A DNA stretch of 64,000 nt from Lachnospiraceae bacterium. GTDB taxonomy: Bacteria; Bacillota; Clostridia; Lachnospirales; Lachnospiraceae. The translations under genes were made by a program, and so were the position numbers. Below, piece by piece: positions 61,425 to 64,000 of this stretch (the stretch's first letter is position 1; each line of letters begins with the position of its first letter). The notes below the pieces were generated by a model. That model had not been told where the DNA came from. It did no database searches and saw only the letters and a list, made by a program, of their open reading frames with translations. Location of the stretch: assembly GCA_015056795.1 (NCBI GenBank), contig SVFO01000009.1:28656-92655 (forward strand), in the 5' to 3' direction.

Positions 61425-62477
61425 ATGAAAAAGGAAGAGAATGACATCGTAAGAGCTCCAGGATATAAGATTCGGGAAGAACTGCTTCGGCGTGGCATGC
61501 TGCAGAAGGAGTTTGCCATGCGCATGGGTATCACGGAAAAGCATATCAGTAAGCTGATTAATGGGGAGGTTTTGCTTACGGCAAACATTGCGTCCCGGCT
61601 TGCGACCGTACTCGGAATTCCAGCGTCCGTATGGAATGCACTGGAGGCTGAGTATCGCGAAAGCCTGTTGCGCGAGCAGGCAGAGGAGGATCTAGAGAAG
61701 GATGTCGCGCTGGCACAGTGCTTTCCCTATGCGGAGATGGCGAAGCTGGGATGGGTGCCGGAGGCGAGACTTGCGAAGGAGAAGGTAAGGAACCTGCGCG
61801 ATTTTTTTGAGATGGTGGATCTGTCGTTAATTGAAAACTGGAAGATGACGGGCTATGCTGGGAAGGCATTATCCATTCATGAAAAGGAAGACTTAACGTT
61901 GATGGCTTGGATGCAGGAAGCGAAAAGGGAAGCAAGGGAGGTGACGTCAGAACCGTTTAATCTCAAGGAACTGGAGGATTTGGTTCCTCAGATTCCAAAG
62001 TGGACCGTGGAGAGAAGAACGCAATTCCTGCCAAAGCTCAAGGAGGAATTGGCAATGCGAGGCGTAGTGCTCGTGCTGTTGCCGAGGCTTCGCGGGCTGA
62101 CGATTCCATCTGCCACGATTCCCTCTGGTAATCGGATGGTGATTGCAATTACGGCAAAAAAGATGGATGATAATGCCTTTTGGTTTCGTTTGTTTCACGA
62201 GCTTGGGCATATTTTCCTAGGGCATGCCAATCAAGAGGGCGGAACCATGGAGCAGGATGAGCGGGATGCCAATCTTTGGGCACGGAACGCCCTGCTTCCG
62301 AGGAAGGAATTCGATGTCTTTAAGCATGAGGGAAAATATACGGAGCAGAGCATCTGCAGCTTTGCGGCAGCGCAGGGGATTGCTCCAGGCATCATCGTCG
62401 GAAGATTACAGCATGACGGGCTGATTGGCGGAGGGACGCTCAATCGACTGAAAAAGGATTATGATCTGACAAAATAG
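61425..62477 (+). CDS. XRE HTH-ImmA/IrrE metallopeptidase protein
   Basis: 350 residues. HigA-like helix-turn-helix at 13-70 (LQKEFAMRMGITEKHISKLINGE), a helical middle, then an ImmA/IrrE zinc protease domain with FRLFHELGHIFLGH near residue 255 and the downstream acidic EQDERDANLWARN. Such proteins repress a promoter and cleave a regulator or themselves on stress or infection. The palindrome at 61332 is the probable operator. The following nuclease-helicase gene starts 10 bp after it, so one transcript covers both. Confidence 0.9.
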   Translation: MKKEENDIVRAPGYKIREELLRRGMLQKEFAMRMGITEKHISKLINGEVLLTANIASRLATVLGIPASVWNALEAEYRESLLREQAEEDLEKDVALAQCFPYAEMAKLGWVPEARLAKEKVRNLRDFFEMVDLSLIENWKMTGYAGKALSIHEKEDLTLMAWMQEAKREAREVTSEPFNLKELEDLVPQIPKWTVERRTQFLPKLKEELAMRGVVLVLLPRLRGLTIPSATIPSGNRMVIAITAKKMDDNAFWFRLFHELGHIFLGHANQEGGTMEQDERDANLWARNALLPRKEFDVFKHEGKYTEQSICSFAAAQGIAPGIIVGRLQHDGLIGGGTLNRLKKDYDLTK

Positions 62478-62487
62478 GAGAGAAACC

Positions 62488-63945
62488 ATGCGTGCCATCA
62501 ATATCTATGCAATGACAAGAACCGTTCAAAGCGACATAAAGCCGTTGTTCGAAAAGGCCCTGTCTCATCGTGAGGAAAAGCTGCGGATCAAGGAGCAGGA
62601 ATTTGATCAGATTGCGCAGATCGTGAATGAATTGATGAAGCTCGAAGCGCCTGAGGAATGCTTTGAGGACTGGTTTTATTCCTTTACGATTCCGCATATT
62701 TCCAGAGAATTTGATTTAATCAAGGTCGGCCGCAATGGCTGCGTTGTCAACGTGGAGCTAAAGAGTGTCAGTCCGAGCGTGACAACGGAAAGAGTACGAA
62801 AGCAGCTGGAGAGGAATGCCTATTATCTGTCGCTAATCGGAAAAAGAATCTACAGCTTTACCTTTGTCAGCGATGGACGAAAAAAAGGAAAGCTATATCA
62901 TCTGACCAAGGAGGGACTTAAGGTCTGTACCTTCCGTGAACTCATTCGAAAGCTCGGGAAGGTAAAGCACCCCGTTCAGGAGGAAATTGAAGAGCTGTTT
63001 AAGCCTGGAGATTATTTGATTTCGCCATTTAGTGAGCCAGAGAGGTTCTGTAATGGTCAGTACTTTTTGACGGAGCATCAGCAGCAAATGAAGGAGAAGG
63101 TCTTAAGCGGTATCCGTAGGTCGAGCGCCACGCTCTGGGGAATCACGGGAGAGGCTGGCACGGGCAAAACGCTTCTTCTCTATGACATTGCGAAGGAATT
63201 AAGCAAAAATTATAGGATTGCCGTCGTACACTGCGGAAAGCTTTCAGAAGGACACGAGCGATTAAAGCTCTTGCTGGAGGGAATTACGATTGTCGAAGAC
63301 ATTCCCGCGGGGAGCTTTGCGGACTATGACGTGATCTGCGTGGACGAGACGCAAAGGCTTTCAGAGGAGAACCTGGAGAATATATTGGAGGCCTATGGAA
63401 GCGGAAAAATCAAGGCCTGTCTGTTTATCTATGACTTAAAGCAGGTGCTGTCAAAATCGGAGCGGGAGCGGAATAATCCGGAGAGATTGCGTGCGATTCG
63501 GAGCTTTCAGGAGCTTCGGCTTGCAAAAACCATTCGCACCAGCAAGGAGATTTATGCCTTTATCAATGCGCTGCTGGATTTAAAGAAAAGGGCAAGCCTG
63601 ACCTTCCCGAACATTGACGTTCTGTGCTCGGGAAGCGAGGAGGAAACAAGGCGTCTTGTATCCATGGGGCAAAAGAAGGGATACCGCTATATTGCTTCCG
63701 AATTTGAGGATTCACATGACGTGATCGGGCTGGAATTTGACAGGGTGCTTGTCGTGCTGGATCGGAAGTTTAGCTATGATGAAGGTGGCATGCTGACGGG
63801 AGAGGAGCATCCAGGAGAGGATTATTTGTATGTGCAGCTTCTCTATCAGAATGTCTCGCGTGCAAAGGAAAAGCTTTGTGTGATCGTGCAGGACAATGCG
63901 CCAGTTTTCAAGGAACTGATTGGGGTCGTGAACCGAAACTCGTGA
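62488..63945 (+). CDS. Nuclease-like domain fused to SF1-type ATPase/helicase (DUF2075-like)
   Basis: 485 residues. The N-terminal 130 resemble a restriction-type nuclease: ISREFDLIKVGRNGCVVNVELKSV has the D...E-x-K pattern of PD-(D/E)XK or NERD domains. The ATPase part has Walker A WGITGEAGTGKTLLLYD, Walker B DVICVDETQRL, a motif III-like LFIYDLKQVLS, and motif VI LLYQNVSRAKEKLCVIV. Short for a full helicase, similar to DUF2075 proteins. Strong ribosome site TAGGAGAGAAACC. Paired with the ImmA/IrrE regulator it is a likely DNA- or RNA-targeting effector. DNA targeting is inferred. Confidence 0.82.
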   Translation: MRAINIYAMTRTVQSDIKPLFEKALSHREEKLRIKEQEFDQIAQIVNELMKLEAPEECFEDWFYSFTIPHISREFDLIKVGRNGCVVNVELKSVSPSVTTERVRKQLERNAYYLSLIGKRIYSFTFVSDGRKKGKLYHLTKEGLKVCTFRELIRKLGKVKHPVQEEIEELFKPGDYLISPFSEPERFCNGQYFLTEHQQQMKEKVLSGIRRSSATLWGITGEAGTGKTLLLYDIAKELSKNYRIAVVHCGKLSEGHERLKLLLEGITIVEDIPAGSFADYDVICVDETQRLSEENLENILEAYGSGKIKACLFIYDLKQVLSKSERERNNPERLRAIRSFQELRLAKTIRTSKEIYAFINALLDLKKRASLTFPNIDVLCSGSEEETRRLVSMGQKKGYRYIASEFEDSHDVIGLEFDRVLVVLDRKFSYDEGGMLTGEEHPGEDYLYVQLLYQNVSRAKEKLCVIVQDNAPVFKELIGVVNRNS

Positions 63946-63966
63946 GGGGATTTCCTGAAAAATATA

Positions 63967-63996
63967 ATGACATGGCCATGGAAATAGTGGTATAAT
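63967..63996 (+). promoter_or_regulatory. Possible promoter of a gene beyond the window
   Basis: ATGACA, 18-bp spacer, TATAAT at 63991-63996. Confidence 0.4.
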
Positions 63997-64000
63997 AGTT

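Overview
The window looks like chromosomal DNA of an anaerobic, plant-fibre-using Clostridia, most likely a Lachnospiraceae. This rests on gene content only: AddA/AddB instead of RecBCD, a thiamine ThiT transporter under a TPP riboswitch, a class I cyclic di-GMP riboswitch, cytoplasmic GH67/GH2/GH3 hemicellulases, strong AGGAGG-type ribosome sites and moderate GC. Nearly all genes are on the plus strand. I see no rRNA, tRNA, CRISPR or prophage.

1-1.7 kb: the 5' end of an IS21-type element (istA on the minus strand, running off the window) with a terminal repeat array that has cut off the start of a rhodanese gene. 1.7-5.3 kb: a HAD phosphatase, a fusion of an ATPase-like domain to a dicarboxylate symporter, a small unknown, and the stump of an AAA ATPase gene behind a perfect 19-bp inverted repeat. 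5.3-10.8 kb: a signalling block with REC-GGDEF-EAL, Hpt, a c-di-GMP-I riboswitch ahead of a small HTH gene and a membrane GGDEF-EAL protein, then an anti-sigma-like ATPase and a STAS protein. 10.9-14.6 kb: LPG-synthase-type membrane protein, flavin reductase, RtcB and a small XRE regulator.

14.7-26.6 kb: metabolism, wall and housekeeping genes, namely alpha-glucuronidase (GH67), adenosine deaminase, a large GH2 enzyme, a MraY-like transferase, a GreA-type factor, a HAD-CPBP protease fusion, an HPr-kinase-like protein (minus strand) and exonuclease III. 26.8-34 kb: addB-addA. 34.1-37.8 kb: thiT with TPP riboswitch and a lipoprotein (both minus), then a large GT-C-like membrane protein.

37.9-51.5 kb is the most cohesive accessory block: MoxR AAA ATPase, DUF5682, vWA, SWIM, a small helical protein and DUF4132 in tightly packed order. 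It is followed 45 bp later by a TetM-like GTPase fused to a YacP/Rae1-like NYN ribonuclease. The first six match the MoxR-vWA type of NTP-dependent conflict or chaperone system; the GTPase-nuclease fusion suggests an action on translating ribosomes.

51.8-61.2 kb: an Rpn-type nuclease with a tandem-repeat linker, a GH3 enzyme, then a four-gene operon (two-TM RCK channel with a non-canonical filter, cyclic-nucleotide-binding protein, an unknown, and a lipase-like domain fused to a D-Ala-D-Ala-ligase-like ATP-grasp), which I regard as the best candidate for something undescribed; then a stand-alone vWA protein. 61.3-63.9 kb: an XRE-ImmA/IrrE regulator-protease with a near-consensus promoter and operator, followed by a nuclease-helicase, a possible defence pair.
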